A stretch of DNA of 22,951 nt. Source: DRTC01 sp964521025 (GTDB taxonomy: Bacteria; Cloacimonadota; Cloacimonadia; Cloacimonadales; TCS61). This document shows, one piece after another, positions 1-8,339 of this stretch. Position numbers and translations under genes: made by a program. The stretch covers positions 1-22,951 of the forward strand of contig CAZFPK010000050.1 of NCBI GenBank assembly GCA_964521025.1. Reading direction: 5' to 3'. How positions within the stretch are numbered: position 1 is the stretch's first letter; every line of letters starts with the position of its first letter. The notes under the pieces were generated by a model, which was not told the DNA's origin, ran no database searches, and saw only the letters and a list, made by a program, of their open reading frames with translations.

Positions 1-46
1 TTCAAATATCGGGATAAAATTATAGATATGATGTATAAAATCCTAA

Positions 47-472
47 AAGTTAAAGGAAGTATTAGATTATTCTGCTAAACAAAAGATTAAACACATTTTC
101 GTAACATACCATAAACCTTCATATTCCGACTCAAAACATCCTGCATTAGCGGATAGTATTAATCCCATATTTGCTTTGAAAGCATTTAAAAGAAAGCACA
201 AAAATATCAATATAACTGTCTTTAACGGTCACAATCATACAACAGAATATTATATTATTGAAAACATTAAAACATTTGTATTAGGCGGTGGGGGAGCGAC
301 TCAATATTTTTCTTCACGAGATAATGATGAGGAGAAGTTTTGGAATAAATTCAATAAAAATAATAAGAAAGAATTATATAACTTCTTGTTGGTCTGTATT
401 GATGGAGATAAAGTAAAATATAAATTCCTTATTTATACGAAATCTGCTAAATTTAAAGTTTTAGAAATATAA
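47..472 (+). pseudogene. Calcineurin-like metallophosphoesterase, 3' part, probably frameshifted
   Basis: The reading frame stays open from the TAA at 44-46 to the TAA at 470-472. It carries the C-terminal half of a calcineurin-like metallophosphoesterase: a strand ending in a metal-binding His (IFVTYHKPSYS), then GHNH, the last metal-ligand motif of the family, then a glycine-rich strand (VLGGGGA). These are the hallmarks of secreted or cytoplasmic phosphoesterases related to purple acid phosphatase. The Asn and Asp motifs of the N-terminal half are missing. Upstream of 44 this frame is closed, while the frame starting at base 1 is open to 75-77, so the gene seems to change frame near 44-60. 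A TTG at 176 would give only 98 residues and lose the first His motif, so it is not a credible start. Either the gene is decayed or the sequence has an indel; the rest lies outside the window. Confidence 0.55.
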
Positions 473-578
473 TTTTGCCCAGATATTTATTCAAGTTTTG
501 ATTCTTTGTTATGAAAATACTCAAATCTGGTTAATCATTCAGTTCGTTTTGTTCGCAATTGTTCGCTGTTAATTCTCC

Positions 579-2873
579 CTACTTCTCCGTCGGCACCACG
601 ATTCCTTTGATAATAATATTCTGGAAGAAAACAAACACGATAAAAGTAGGAACAGCAGCAATAACAAGAGCAGCAAATCCAACTCCCGCACAACTCCGCT
701 GCATCAACTGGTAGATATGCACCATCATCGTCCACATGCTCTTATCCTGACAAACGATGAAAGCGAACATGAAATTCCGGTAAGCAGCATTGAATGCTCC
801 GAGAGCGATCACAGCCATGATCGGTTTGGAAAGAGACATCGCGATCTGCCAGAAAATACGATGTTCACTCGCTCCGTCGATGGTTGCACTTTCAAACAAT
901 TCTTTGGGTAAGGAATCGAAAAATCCTTTCAAAAGGAAAATGAAATAGCCGTCTGCTGCTCCTGGCAGGATCAAAGCAAAAAAAGTGTTTAGGAAATTCA
1001 GTTTTTTGAGGAGCAGGAAATTGGGAATTCCCATCACCATCGGCGGAAAAGCCATTGTCAGCATCAAAACAAGGATGATCTTATAAGTCGCTTTCAGTTT
1101 AAACCTGCTCATCGCATAAGCAGCCAGCGGATTGATGATCAAAGCCGTCAGAATCGCTAGAAAACAGTAGATTAAAGTGTTCACAATCGCGCGTCCGTTA
1201 TAGAGCATCACATCCAGAACCATCAGGTAATTTCGCTGCACGAATTCGCGGAAAATCGCTTTTTTGTTTTCCTTGAAGATCTGAAAATCGAATTCCCAGT
1301 TATCGATCGCAATTTCCTCAAAATTGGAGTAAACAAGCCCGTAAACAGAATTCAGGTTTTCAATTGAACGGTATTTTTCTTGCAGAAATTGCAGCCAGAA
1401 TTTCCCTTCTTTTTCAACATCTACTTTCAGGAATTGAGGAGAAACAATTTCTCGCGTGAACTTCAACCAAATCTTCTGATATTCACTATTTTCAGGCAGA
1501 GTTTTGGAAGGATAAACATTCATTTCCTTCTTGAAATTCGTGCTGAAACTTTGATTGAAAGAATTGAGATCGAGGTTTCCATTTTCATTTGGATAAACAG
1601 TTTTCACAAAATCCAGAAACTCTTTCTGGCAGGTCATCGACAGCGAAATTGAAGAATCTTCTGCTCTTGTTCTAACGAATTCCGACCAATCATTTTGCAA
1701 CTTTAGATTATTTTGGGGAGATTCAGCAGACAAAACAACATCCTCAAAATCTGAAAATCCTTTTTTATAAATGCGGTTCAATTTTTCGATATTTTTGTAT
1801 TTTTTCAGCAGCCAATCGCGATAATCGAATTCCACGCTTTTCAGAAAAAGATATTCTGGTGCGATGATATTTTCGATAAAGAAAGTCAGGTCAACCAGCA
1901 TGGCACCGCTTCTCGGTAGATTTTCCGGAATTGTTATCTCCCGGAAATTAGCATAAAAAGTTTTGTATGTCTCATTCAGCAGTTCGATTTGCGTGTATTT
2001 CTGCTGCAGGAATTCACGATACTTCGGGAATGCTTTCGTATCGATGCCGATATGATGAATGTTCAGCGTGTTTTTGATATAATTTATCCAGTGTTTTTGG
2101 AGAGGAGAATTTGGAACTTTCCTAGTTAAACAGATATTATTCCAATCAGCGAAATTCGTACCTAGATTCTGATTAAGGAGTTCCAGTTTTCCTCGGTAAG
2201 TCGGAATTAATTCGGTTGAGAGGAAATGACCGTCCAGACTGGCGTAAAGTCTGTCAGATTGCGGAACACTTTCCCGAAATTGCTCGTATCTTTCCAGGAA
2301 ATTTTGATAATCTCCGGTAAAATTCCTGAATAAAATCCCCTTTTCTTCAACTCGAACTTCTTCCCAGGTCGTAACTCCGGTTTTGTATTTCTGATTAAAT
2401 TTCTCCAAACTTTTATCGCTTTCCTGTTTGATCCCGGATCGAAATTTCCGCTCATTTCTGGGATAAATTCCTCTCCCGAATTGCTCTGCCACATAAAAAT
2501 CATAAACCGAATATTTTCGGGAAAAATCCTTTTGAAATTCCAGCCAATCCGCAAATTTTTGGGTATTGATTCGGGAGGGAATTTCCAAAAACTCAAAAGA
2601 GAGAAATCGATTCTTATACTGCTCAACAAATAAACCGGATTCCTCATTATAACGCGCTTCCGTATATTTTTTGAAGAGTATCTCTTCATTAAAGAAAAAC
2701 TCTGGGTAAACGCTGAACTTTTTGGAATCCACATTACTCTTGAAGGACGACGAAACCATGATGATAAAAGGATAGATCATCGTGATAGCTCCGATCAACA
2801 GCAGCGAGTGGATCGAGATATTCAGCGACCTGATCTTGATCGATTTTCTTCCGACTTTACCGATTATCGACAT
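579..2873 (-). CDS. MalG-type sugar ABC transporter permease with a giant repeat-containing extracytoplasmic insertion
   Basis: Inner-membrane permease subunit of a carbohydrate ABC importer (CUT1/MalG-like), about 764 residues where the family usually has about 280. The chosen ATG has AAAGG eight bases upstream; a TTG seven codons earlier is the alternative. Numbering from that TTG, helix 1 is about 27-50. Residues 52-560 form a hydrophilic segment. The remaining helices follow from about 565, with the EAA loop that docks the ATPase at about 666-693 (ELFESATIDGASEHRIFWQ). The insertion holds six or seven degenerate repeats spaced 66-74 residues apart, of the form KYxxIExLNxxYxxxxxxFxEI followed by Pro. 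The best are near 303, 369 and 511. Similar helical motifs occur in some glycoside hydrolases such as GH42 (recalled, not searched). By topology the insertion is extracytoplasmic and may bind sugar or the partner fusion protein. No ATPase gene is in the window. Confidence 0.88.
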   Translation of the reverse strand: MSIIGKVGRKSIKIRSLNISIHSLLLIGAITMIYPFIIMVSSSFKSNVDSKKFSVYPEFFFNEEILFKKYTEARYNEESGLFVEQYKNRFLSFEFLEIPSRINTQKFADWLEFQKDFSRKYSVYDFYVAEQFGRGIYPRNERKFRSGIKQESDKSLEKFNQKYKTGVTTWEEVRVEEKGILFRNFTGDYQNFLERYEQFRESVPQSDRLYASLDGHFLSTELIPTYRGKLELLNQNLGTNFADWNNICLTRKVPNSPLQKHWINYIKNTLNIHHIGIDTKAFPKYREFLQQKYTQIELLNETYKTFYANFREITIPENLPRSGAMLVDLTFFIENIIAPEYLFLKSVEFDYRDWLLKKYKNIEKLNRIYKKGFSDFEDVVLSAESPQNNLKLQNDWSEFVRTRAEDSSISLSMTCQKEFLDFVKTVYPNENGNLDLNSFNQSFSTNFKKEMNVYPSKTLPENSEYQKIWLKFTREIVSPQFLKVDVEKEGKFWLQFLQEKYRSIENLNSVYGLVYSNFEEIAIDNWEFDFQIFKENKKAIFREFVQRNYLMVLDVMLYNGRAIVNTLIYCFLAILTALIINPLAAYAMSRFKLKATYKIILVLMLTMAFPPMVMGIPNFLLLKKLNFLNTFFALILPGAADGYFIFLLKGFFDSLPKELFESATIDGASEHRIFWQIAMSLSKPIMAVIALGAFNAAYRNFMFAFIVCQDKSMWTMMVHIYQLMQRSCAGVGFAALVIAAVPTFIVFVFFQNIIIKGIVVPTEK

Positions 2874-2892
2874 TTTAAATACCTTTATTAGC

Positions 2893-2908
2893 AACTAACA
2901 AAACGAAC
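2893..2908. repeat. Left arm of 16-bp perfect inverted repeat flanking the EEP gene
   Basis: The sequence aactaacaaaacgaac is the exact reverse complement of 3866-3881. The pair brackets the EEP-family gene and its flanks. Neither arm extends inward or outward without mismatch. A related gttcgttttgttcg string occurs at 543-556, so these could be members of a dispersed intergenic repeat rather than the ends of one mobile unit. Confidence 0.7.
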
Positions 2909-2917
2909 AAGACGAAC

Positions 2918-2977
2918 AAAAAAATTGGACTCGACTTCAATCCGGCAACTGACGGAGGGAGTTGAAAACAATTTTTT
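2918..2977 (-). terminator. Hairpin with T-tract downstream of the EEP gene
   Basis: AAAAAATTG (2919-2927) pairs perfectly with CAATTTTTT (2969-2977). A smaller CAACT/AGTTG stem lies inside. Read on the minus strand, 20 bases after the EEP stop codon, the structure ends in a run of T, as in an intrinsic terminator. The inner text (actcgactt and agttga) resembles the hairpin at 9143-9186, so it is also a dispersed repeat. The loop is long for a standard terminator. Confidence 0.4.
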
Positions 2978-2996
2978 AGATAACTTTGCATTATTG

Positions 2997-3719
2997 TTAT
3001 TTCTTTTTCAAATCAATTATTACAGGTGAATGGTCTGACAATTCGAGCAAATTATTACTTTGCATTACTTTACAGTCTAAAACTTTGTCCATAATATTTT
3101 TACTTACAAATAAGTAATCATTTTGCCATGGATATTCACTTTTGTTATGAAAATGAGTTTGAATATGTTCTTTATAAAAGTGCTTTGTGCAATTTACTAA
3201 TCCAAAATTCTCCAATCGGTCAAAAACAATTTTATGAGACGGAAATTGTCCTTTATACTTTTTATCAAATTGTTCTGAAACATTAAAATCTCCTCCCAAT
3301 ATAATATTCCTTTTCCCCTTATGATTAAGAATTGGTGTCAAATCAGATAAAATATGATGCATTGTAGTTGTTGCATATCCATATGTATCAATCTGTCCGT
3401 AAATATTAATAACAGTAACTGTAAATAGATCAGGTATTTTAATTTCTGCTATTATCGATCCTCTCGAGCCATCGAATCGGCTATAAAAGTAAAGTTCCTT
3501 ATAAATCGGATATTTTGAAATAATGGCAGAACCCCATCTTTTTTTACCATCTATCTGATGATATAACACATTCATTTTATCGTAACTACTTTTTGGAGGG
3601 ACAATTTCTTGAATAAGTGATATATCCGGATTTAAATCATTGGTCAGATAATCCCAAGCCAATCTTCTCTGCTTTGAGTTCCTTTTCCAAAAATCCATAT
3701 TCCAAGTTAGTATCTTCAT
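2997..3719 (-). CDS. Endonuclease/exonuclease/phosphatase (EEP) superfamily hydrolase
   Basis: A 240-residue metal-dependent phosphodiesterase/phosphatase of the EEP fold (relatives: exonuclease III, DNase I, sphingomyelinase). All catalytic blocks are visible: LTWN with Asn7, IQE with Glu38 (Mg ligand), GGDFN with Asp144 and Asn146, NDYLF with Asp201, and SDHSPV with Asp229 and His230 at the C-terminus. Length matches a single domain. There is no signal peptide, so it should be cytoplasmic. The ATG is preceded by AGGGTGA. Substrate (nucleic acid, phospholipid or other) cannot be told from the sequence. It lies between the two halves of an ABC importer with 209 and 123 bases of spacer and looks more AT-rich than they do, which suggests insertion into a pre-existing operon. 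Confidence 0.88.
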   Translation of the reverse strand: MKILTWNMDFWKRNSKQRRLAWDYLTNDLNPDISLIQEIVPPKSSYDKMNVLYHQIDGKKRWGSAIISKYPIYKELYFYSRFDGSRGSIIAEIKIPDLFTVTVINIYGQIDTYGYATTTMHHILSDLTPILNHKGKRNIILGGDFNVSEQFDKKYKGQFPSHKIVFDRLENFGLVNCTKHFYKEHIQTHFHNKSEYPWQNDYLFVSKNIMDKVLDCKVMQSNNLLELSDHSPVIIDLKKK

Positions 3720-3865
3720 ATCTGGTTCACCCTAATACGCTTCAACAGGATTGTTTGAATTACGGTATCACAATAAATCCCGATTGTGCCCATTTTCAAA
3801 CTTCACAAGTATCAAAAACTTGTTAAGTTTTTAAAACATTTCCTTTTATTCGTTTTTTCTTCATC

Positions 3866-3881
3866 GTTCGTTTTGTTAGTT
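3866..3881. repeat. Right arm of 16-bp perfect inverted repeat flanking the EEP gene
   Basis: gttcgttttgttagtt is the exact reverse complement of 2893-2908. It lies in the 209-base spacer between the end of the binding-protein/permease fusion gene and the EEP gene. The rest of that spacer holds a weak ACAAGT/ACTTGT hairpin (about 3808-3827) and presumably the EEP promoter, which could not be placed. Confidence 0.7.
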
Positions 3882-3928
3882 TTGCTTGCCAAGTCGAAGC
3901 GTAGCGAAGTCTGGTTCGTTGCTATTCC

Positions 3929-6379
3929 TCATCTCGTATCGACTGTTTTAAATTCCATCCTCGACAATTTCCTCAACTGCAGGATCGTAAATCCCATCAA
4001 CATAATTCCGAGCATCCAGGCCATTGTGGTTGCAATTCCGAATTTCAAATAAAGATATGCTTTTTCAAAGATGAGCAGGTCAGCCACTTTGGTTGCTTCG
4101 TTCGGTCCGCCGAAAGTCATGACCAAAATGAATCCGCTTTGTTGAGCAGACGCAATAAAAGCCGCAATGAACTGGATGATGATCAAAGCTTTCAAATTGG
4201 GAAAAACAACATAGATAATTTTCTGGAAAAAATTTGCTCCATCGATATCTGCTGCTTCATAATTTTCATCGGGAATTCCTTTCAAAGCAGCAAGATAGAT
4301 AAGACAGCCGGGACCGACTCCAGCCCAGATCGTCGGCAAAATAACGCATAACATCGCCAGGTTCTCATCCCGGATCCAGCGACTTTTTTCCAGACCGAGA
4401 GTTAATAAAATCTGGTTCAAACCTCCCGCATCAGACGGATCATAGAGTAATTTCCAAAGATAAATAACAATGATCCCGCTAATCACAGCAGGAAGATAAT
4501 AGATGACTCGATAGATAATTTTTCCGTGCGAAACTTCCTGCAAAAGGATAGCCAGAATGATGGGCGGCAGAAATCCCAAACCGAGTGCAAGTGCCATGTA
4601 ATAAAGCGTTTTGCCGAGAGCAGCCCACCAGATCGGATCAAATAGAACATCTGCAAAATTCTGCAAACCGATGAACTCCGATTGCCCGACAACCTGGTAA
4701 TCCTGGAAAGCGATAATGGAACCCATGAACATGGGAACATATTTCCAGAGCAGAATGGAAGCCAGCGCCGGTACGAGCATCAAATAGGCAAAAAAGTATT
4801 TTTTCTTCTGCCTGGTTTTGGATAGATAAACATTTTTGGGAGTGAATATCTGCCAGACTTTGTAAAGTGCGAAAAAGAAGATCATGAACACGAATATTGC
4901 CACAAACGAAGCGATCCGATTTCTGCGAGTCCTTTCTGTCGGAGAGATTTTTCCGATCATTTTCTCGTTGGTGCGAGCCACTGCTTCATCGAGGATTTCT
5001 TTGACCTTTGCTCTTTTTTCCTCCTGCGTATTTCCCAGTTTTCCATTCTCTTCCAAAGAAATGCAGTCGTCGATGGGATAAGTCATGTATTCGTATATTT
5101 TCTGACAATTGTGTCCGTAAGGTTCGGGATGACCGTTCTTGATGGCTTCTTCAAAGGTTTCGATCCAGCCGGGAGGAGAGTAACGCAGGTATTCTTCATA
5201 ACCGTATCTTTTCAGATAAATCGGATTCTGCATGCGTCCGTAACCGGCATCGATCATCACTCTCATGCGGATCTTGCGTGCTTCTTCGCTGTCATAAAAC
5301 CAGATGAAATTCCAGGCTGCTTCCTTCACTTGTTTTGGATCGCGATCACCGATTCCGCTGTTATTGCTCTCTCCGGCTCCGCTGAAAATTCCCATCATGC
5401 GGCAGTTGATCTCCGAACCGCGCACTCCGGTCGGACCTTTTGGCGGCGGAGCAAATCCATAAAGGTTCGGATCGAGGTCTTTCCCGAGGGTCTGCTGGTT
5501 CATATAACCCATTTTCATACCGATCTTGCCTTCCGCAAACATGGTCCACCAATCACCTTCGCGAATGACGAATCCCTGCTGGTTCTTCCCTTCTGCATCG
5601 ATCCATTTAGTAGTGATCATATCGAGATAAAACTGCATCGCATCGATACCGGCACGATCGTTGAAACTGGCATACCATTCTTCCGTTTCAGGATTCTGAC
5701 GAACTGCTTCTCCGCCTGCACTCCAGAGATAAGTTATCCAATCGTAAGCGGCTTGCGGACCTCCAGCCAGCACGATTCCATAAGTTCCTTCTTCCGGGAT
5801 GGTCAGTCGTTTGGAATATTCGAGCAGTTCATTCCAATCTTGCGGTGGCTTTTCCGGATCGATTCCAACTTTATGAAAAAGATCTTTCCGATAGAGGAGA
5901 ACTCGTACCAGAGTTTCATACGGCAGACACCAGACCTGCTCCTTTTCCTCTCCCAACTTTTTCCTTTTGATCACGGGCCAGACCGGTTTTTCAACGCGAA
6001 ATTCCAGATCTTTTTTGGGAACTTTCTCCAAAAATTCATCGAGCGGATAGAGAAAATTGTTCTGGATATAAGTGTCGGACTGCCGGAAATTCACATAAAT
6101 AATATCAGGAGAAACGCCACCGGCAATTGCCATCAAAGGAGCAGAATCCATGTCCATGCCTTCGATCGTTATGCCGGAAAAAGAGCGTAATTCTATATCG
6201 GGAAATTTCTTTTTGAATGCTTCGATTACAGCCAAATCTGCTTTGGTAAAAGCGTCTGTTCGTTTCGGATCGGGAAGCTGGAAGAGTTTGAGAATGGTTT
6301 TTTCTGCAGCATTTAAATTGATAATAAAAAAAATTAAAACGAAAAATATCAGAAACTTTTTTGAATTTAATACAGACAC
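3929..6379 (-). CDS. Fusion of extracellular solute-binding protein and MalF-type ABC permease
   Basis: An 816-residue protein joining two subunits that are normally separate. Residues 1-24 form a signal peptide ending LNA-A, with no lipobox. Residues 25 to about 470 read as a family 1 (MalE-like) sugar-binding protein, including the APLMAIAGGVSPDIIYV region and aromatic residues around 276-278 and 395-405. A membrane helix at about 487-510 anchors it. From 528 a MalF-type permease begins, with the EAA loop at about 705-731 (NYEAADIDGANFFQKIIY). The start is GTG with TAGGA upstream; no ATG fits. The binding domain would be tethered outside the inner membrane beside the translocation pore. The MalG-type partner lies downstream on the same strand past the EEP gene. 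Sugar specificity is unknown; the divergent GH20 gene suggests amino-sugar oligosaccharides. Confidence 0.9.
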   Translation of the reverse strand: MSVLNSKKFLIFFVLIFFIINLNAAEKTILKLFQLPDPKRTDAFTKADLAVIEAFKKKFPDIELRSFSGITIEGMDMDSAPLMAIAGGVSPDIIYVNFRQSDTYIQNNFLYPLDEFLEKVPKKDLEFRVEKPVWPVIKRKKLGEEKEQVWCLPYETLVRVLLYRKDLFHKVGIDPEKPPQDWNELLEYSKRLTIPEEGTYGIVLAGGPQAAYDWITYLWSAGGEAVRQNPETEEWYASFNDRAGIDAMQFYLDMITTKWIDAEGKNQQGFVIREGDWWTMFAEGKIGMKMGYMNQQTLGKDLDPNLYGFAPPPKGPTGVRGSEINCRMMGIFSGAGESNNSGIGDRDPKQVKEAAWNFIWFYDSEEARKIRMRVMIDAGYGRMQNPIYLKRYGYEEYLRYSPPGWIETFEEAIKNGHPEPYGHNCQKIYEYMTYPIDDCISLEENGKLGNTQEEKRAKVKEILDEAVARTNEKMIGKISPTERTRRNRIASFVAIFVFMIFFFALYKVWQIFTPKNVYLSKTRQKKKYFFAYLMLVPALASILLWKYVPMFMGSIIAFQDYQVVGQSEFIGLQNFADVLFDPIWWAALGKTLYYMALALGLGFLPPIILAILLQEVSHGKIIYRVIYYLPAVISGIIVIYLWKLLYDPSDAGGLNQILLTLGLEKSRWIRDENLAMLCVILPTIWAGVGPGCLIYLAALKGIPDENYEAADIDGANFFQKIIYVVFPNLKALIIIQFIAAFIASAQQSGFILVMTFGGPNEATKVADLLIFEKAYLYLKFGIATTMAWMLGIMLMGFTILQLRKLSRMEFKTVDTR

Positions 6380-6756
6380 TTTTTTCCTACTCGATTTTTT
6401 TGAAGCGATTTGAATTTTGTGAGATTTGAAGTCAAGGAAATTGAGAATCGCTCACGGATCAACACGGATTGAACGGAGGAATAATAAGCACAGAAAAAAA
6501 CTGAAATCCACCGAAAAACAACGATATTAACTGCAGAAAGTATTAACCTTCTAACAAACTCCGAAGGAGTTCTCTATTTGTAACATTAGATGATTGTAAT
6601 GAAAAAGAAAACTCATCCGGAGTGAATTATCTTATCTCGAAGCTTCATTTGATTACAAACAGGAAATTCCTGCCGGAATTGAAATTGGGTTCAAGTTTTC
6701 TGCTTGACGATAAATTGAAGGAAAAAATCAATCCTAAAAAATAAAAAAGGAACAAA
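6380..6756. other. Divergent intergenic region between the ABC importer and GH20 genes
   Basis: No credible ORF is present in these 377 bases. The region must hold the promoters for both the leftward importer operon and the rightward hexosaminidase gene, but no clear -35/-10 pair was identified. It contains a perfect small hairpin AACTCC-gaa-GGAGTT at 6557-6571. About 45 bases later comes a partly matching actcatccggagt, a spacing and style seen in dispersed REP-like intergenic repeats. There is also a short near-repeat, cacggatcaacacggatt, near 6455-6472. Confidence 0.5.
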
Positions 6757-8256
6757 ATGAAAATCATTCCCAAACCTGTTAATTTACATATAAATGAAGG
6801 ATTTTACCGAATCGGAAAAGTCTTGAGAATCAAATCTATTAAGGATGAGAAAATTTGGAAAACTTACTCGATTTTTTCAGAAGAACTTCAGAAATTATCA
6901 GAAATATCAATTGAATTCACATCAGAAAAAGAGGTTGACCTGAACTTCTCTTTTGATGAGAAAATTACACATGATGAAGGGTATTCTTTATCTATAAATA
7001 CAGATGGGATTCAGATCAAAGCCAAAAAACCTGCCGGAATTTTCTATGCCTGCCAGACTTTGCTGCAGATTTTATTTCAGCATTTTCCAAAAATTCCCTT
7101 TTGCGAGATCGATGATTTTCCGCGTTTCGAGTGGAGAGGAATGCATCTCGATGTCAGCCGTCACTTTTTCGATGCTGCATTCATCAAAAAGTATATCGAC
7201 CTGCTGGCTCTTCATAAACTGAATATTTTTCACTGGCATCTGACCGATGATAATGGCTGGAGAATTCAGATCGAGAAATATCCCGAACTGACAAAAATAT
7301 GCGCCTGGCGGAACGATCTCGAACACATCACCTGGAACAAAAGGCAAGGTCGGGAAGATGAAGCAAAAGGGATTTACGGTGGATTTTATACCAAAAAAAA
7401 TATAAGAGAAATCGTTGAATACGCTGCGGAGCGTTTCATTTCCATCGTTCCTGAAATCGAAATGCCGGGACACACGAGCGAGGTTTTTGCTGCTTTTCCG
7501 GAATTTTCATGCAAAGGTAAAAAACTGACAGTTGCTCCCGGAGGATATTGGCCCAACATGGATATTTTCTGTGCCGGAAATGATGACACTTTCCAATTTC
7601 TGAAAAATATCCTGACAGAAGTTTGCGAATTGTTTCCTTCGAAATACATTCATATCGGCGGAGATGAAGCGAACAGAATTTTCTGGAAAGAGTGTCCGAA
7701 ATGTCAGATAAGGATCGCTGATGAAGGTTTGAAAGACGAAAAGGAACTGCAGAGTTGGTTCATCAGGAAGATTGAGAAATTTCTGCAAACAAAACGAAAG
7801 AAACTCATTGGATGGGATGAAATTAGTGAAGGTGGACTGACCAGAGATGCAACTGTCATGTGCTGGCGTGGAGATGGTATCGATGCTGTCAAAAATGCGG
7901 TGTCGCACGGAAATAAAGCAGTGATGTGTCCAAACTTTTTTCTTTATTTCGATTGGAAACAAACCGAAGCAGAAAGTGAGCAGGGAGCATTCGGTGTTAC
8001 AACTCTGGAAAAAGTTTATTCTTATGAACCTGTTCCGGCGGATCTTCCGGGAAAACAGCAAAAATTGATACTTGGTGCGCAGGGAAATGTCTGGACAGAA
8101 TTTATGAGAAATCCAGAAGAAGTCGAATATATGGTTTTTCCGAGGATGTGTGCTTTAGCGGAAATTGTGTGGACGCAGAAGGAGATGCGGGATTGGGGAG
8201 AATTTCAGGCAAGATTAGGGAAGCATGTTGAGTTAATTTGTAATCAAAAAAATTAA
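6757..8256 (+). CDS. Beta-N-acetylhexosaminidase, glycoside hydrolase family 20
   Basis: A 499-residue enzyme that removes terminal beta-linked GlcNAc or GalNAc by substrate-assisted catalysis. The N-terminal about 120 residues are the GH20b-type alpha/beta domain (MKIIPKPVNL is typical). The barrel starts at WRGMHLDVSRHFF (about 126-138) and continues with HWHLTDDNGWRI (159-170). The catalytic pair Asp303-Glu304 sits in HIGGDEANR. Later family markers include IGWDEI, LYFDW and GAQGNVWTE. No signal peptide is visible, so the enzyme is probably cytoplasmic and acts on imported oligosaccharides such as chitooligosaccharides; the exact substrate is inferred. The ATG follows AAAAAGGAACAAA. The gene is divergent from the sugar importer, with 377 bases between them. 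Confidence 0.95.
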   Translation: MKIIPKPVNLHINEGFYRIGKVLRIKSIKDEKIWKTYSIFSEELQKLSEISIEFTSEKEVDLNFSFDEKITHDEGYSLSINTDGIQIKAKKPAGIFYACQTLLQILFQHFPKIPFCEIDDFPRFEWRGMHLDVSRHFFDAAFIKKYIDLLALHKLNIFHWHLTDDNGWRIQIEKYPELTKICAWRNDLEHITWNKRQGREDEAKGIYGGFYTKKNIREIVEYAAERFISIVPEIEMPGHTSEVFAAFPEFSCKGKKLTVAPGGYWPNMDIFCAGNDDTFQFLKNILTEVCELFPSKYIHIGGDEANRIFWKECPKCQIRIADEGLKDEKELQSWFIRKIEKFLQTKRKKLIGWDEISEGGLTRDATVMCWRGDGIDAVKNAVSHGNKAVMCPNFFLYFDWKQTEAESEQGAFGVTTLEKVYSYEPVPADLPGKQQKLILGAQGNVWTEFMRNPEEVEYMVFPRMCALAEIVWTQKEMRDWGEFQARLGKHVELICNQKN

Positions 8257-8339
8257 ATATAACTAAATTATTCAAAAAAATTGTATATCATGAAGATTAT
8301 GATCATAAGAAAATAAGATCAAAAAGGAAATTTTAAAAT

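Noticed and set aside
2207..2734. Minus-strand open frame (175 codons) inside the large permease
   Set aside because: It is an alternative frame on the same strand within the repeat insertion; the permease frame is continuous and has the repeat pattern.
5111..6190. Long plus-strand open frame (359 codons)
   Set aside because: It lies wholly antisense to the binding-protein/permease fusion, which has clear domain motifs; the predicted peptide has no recognisable domain.
7507..8061. Minus-strand open frame (184 codons)
   Set aside because: It is antisense to the catalytic domain of the GH20 gene, whose motifs are clear.
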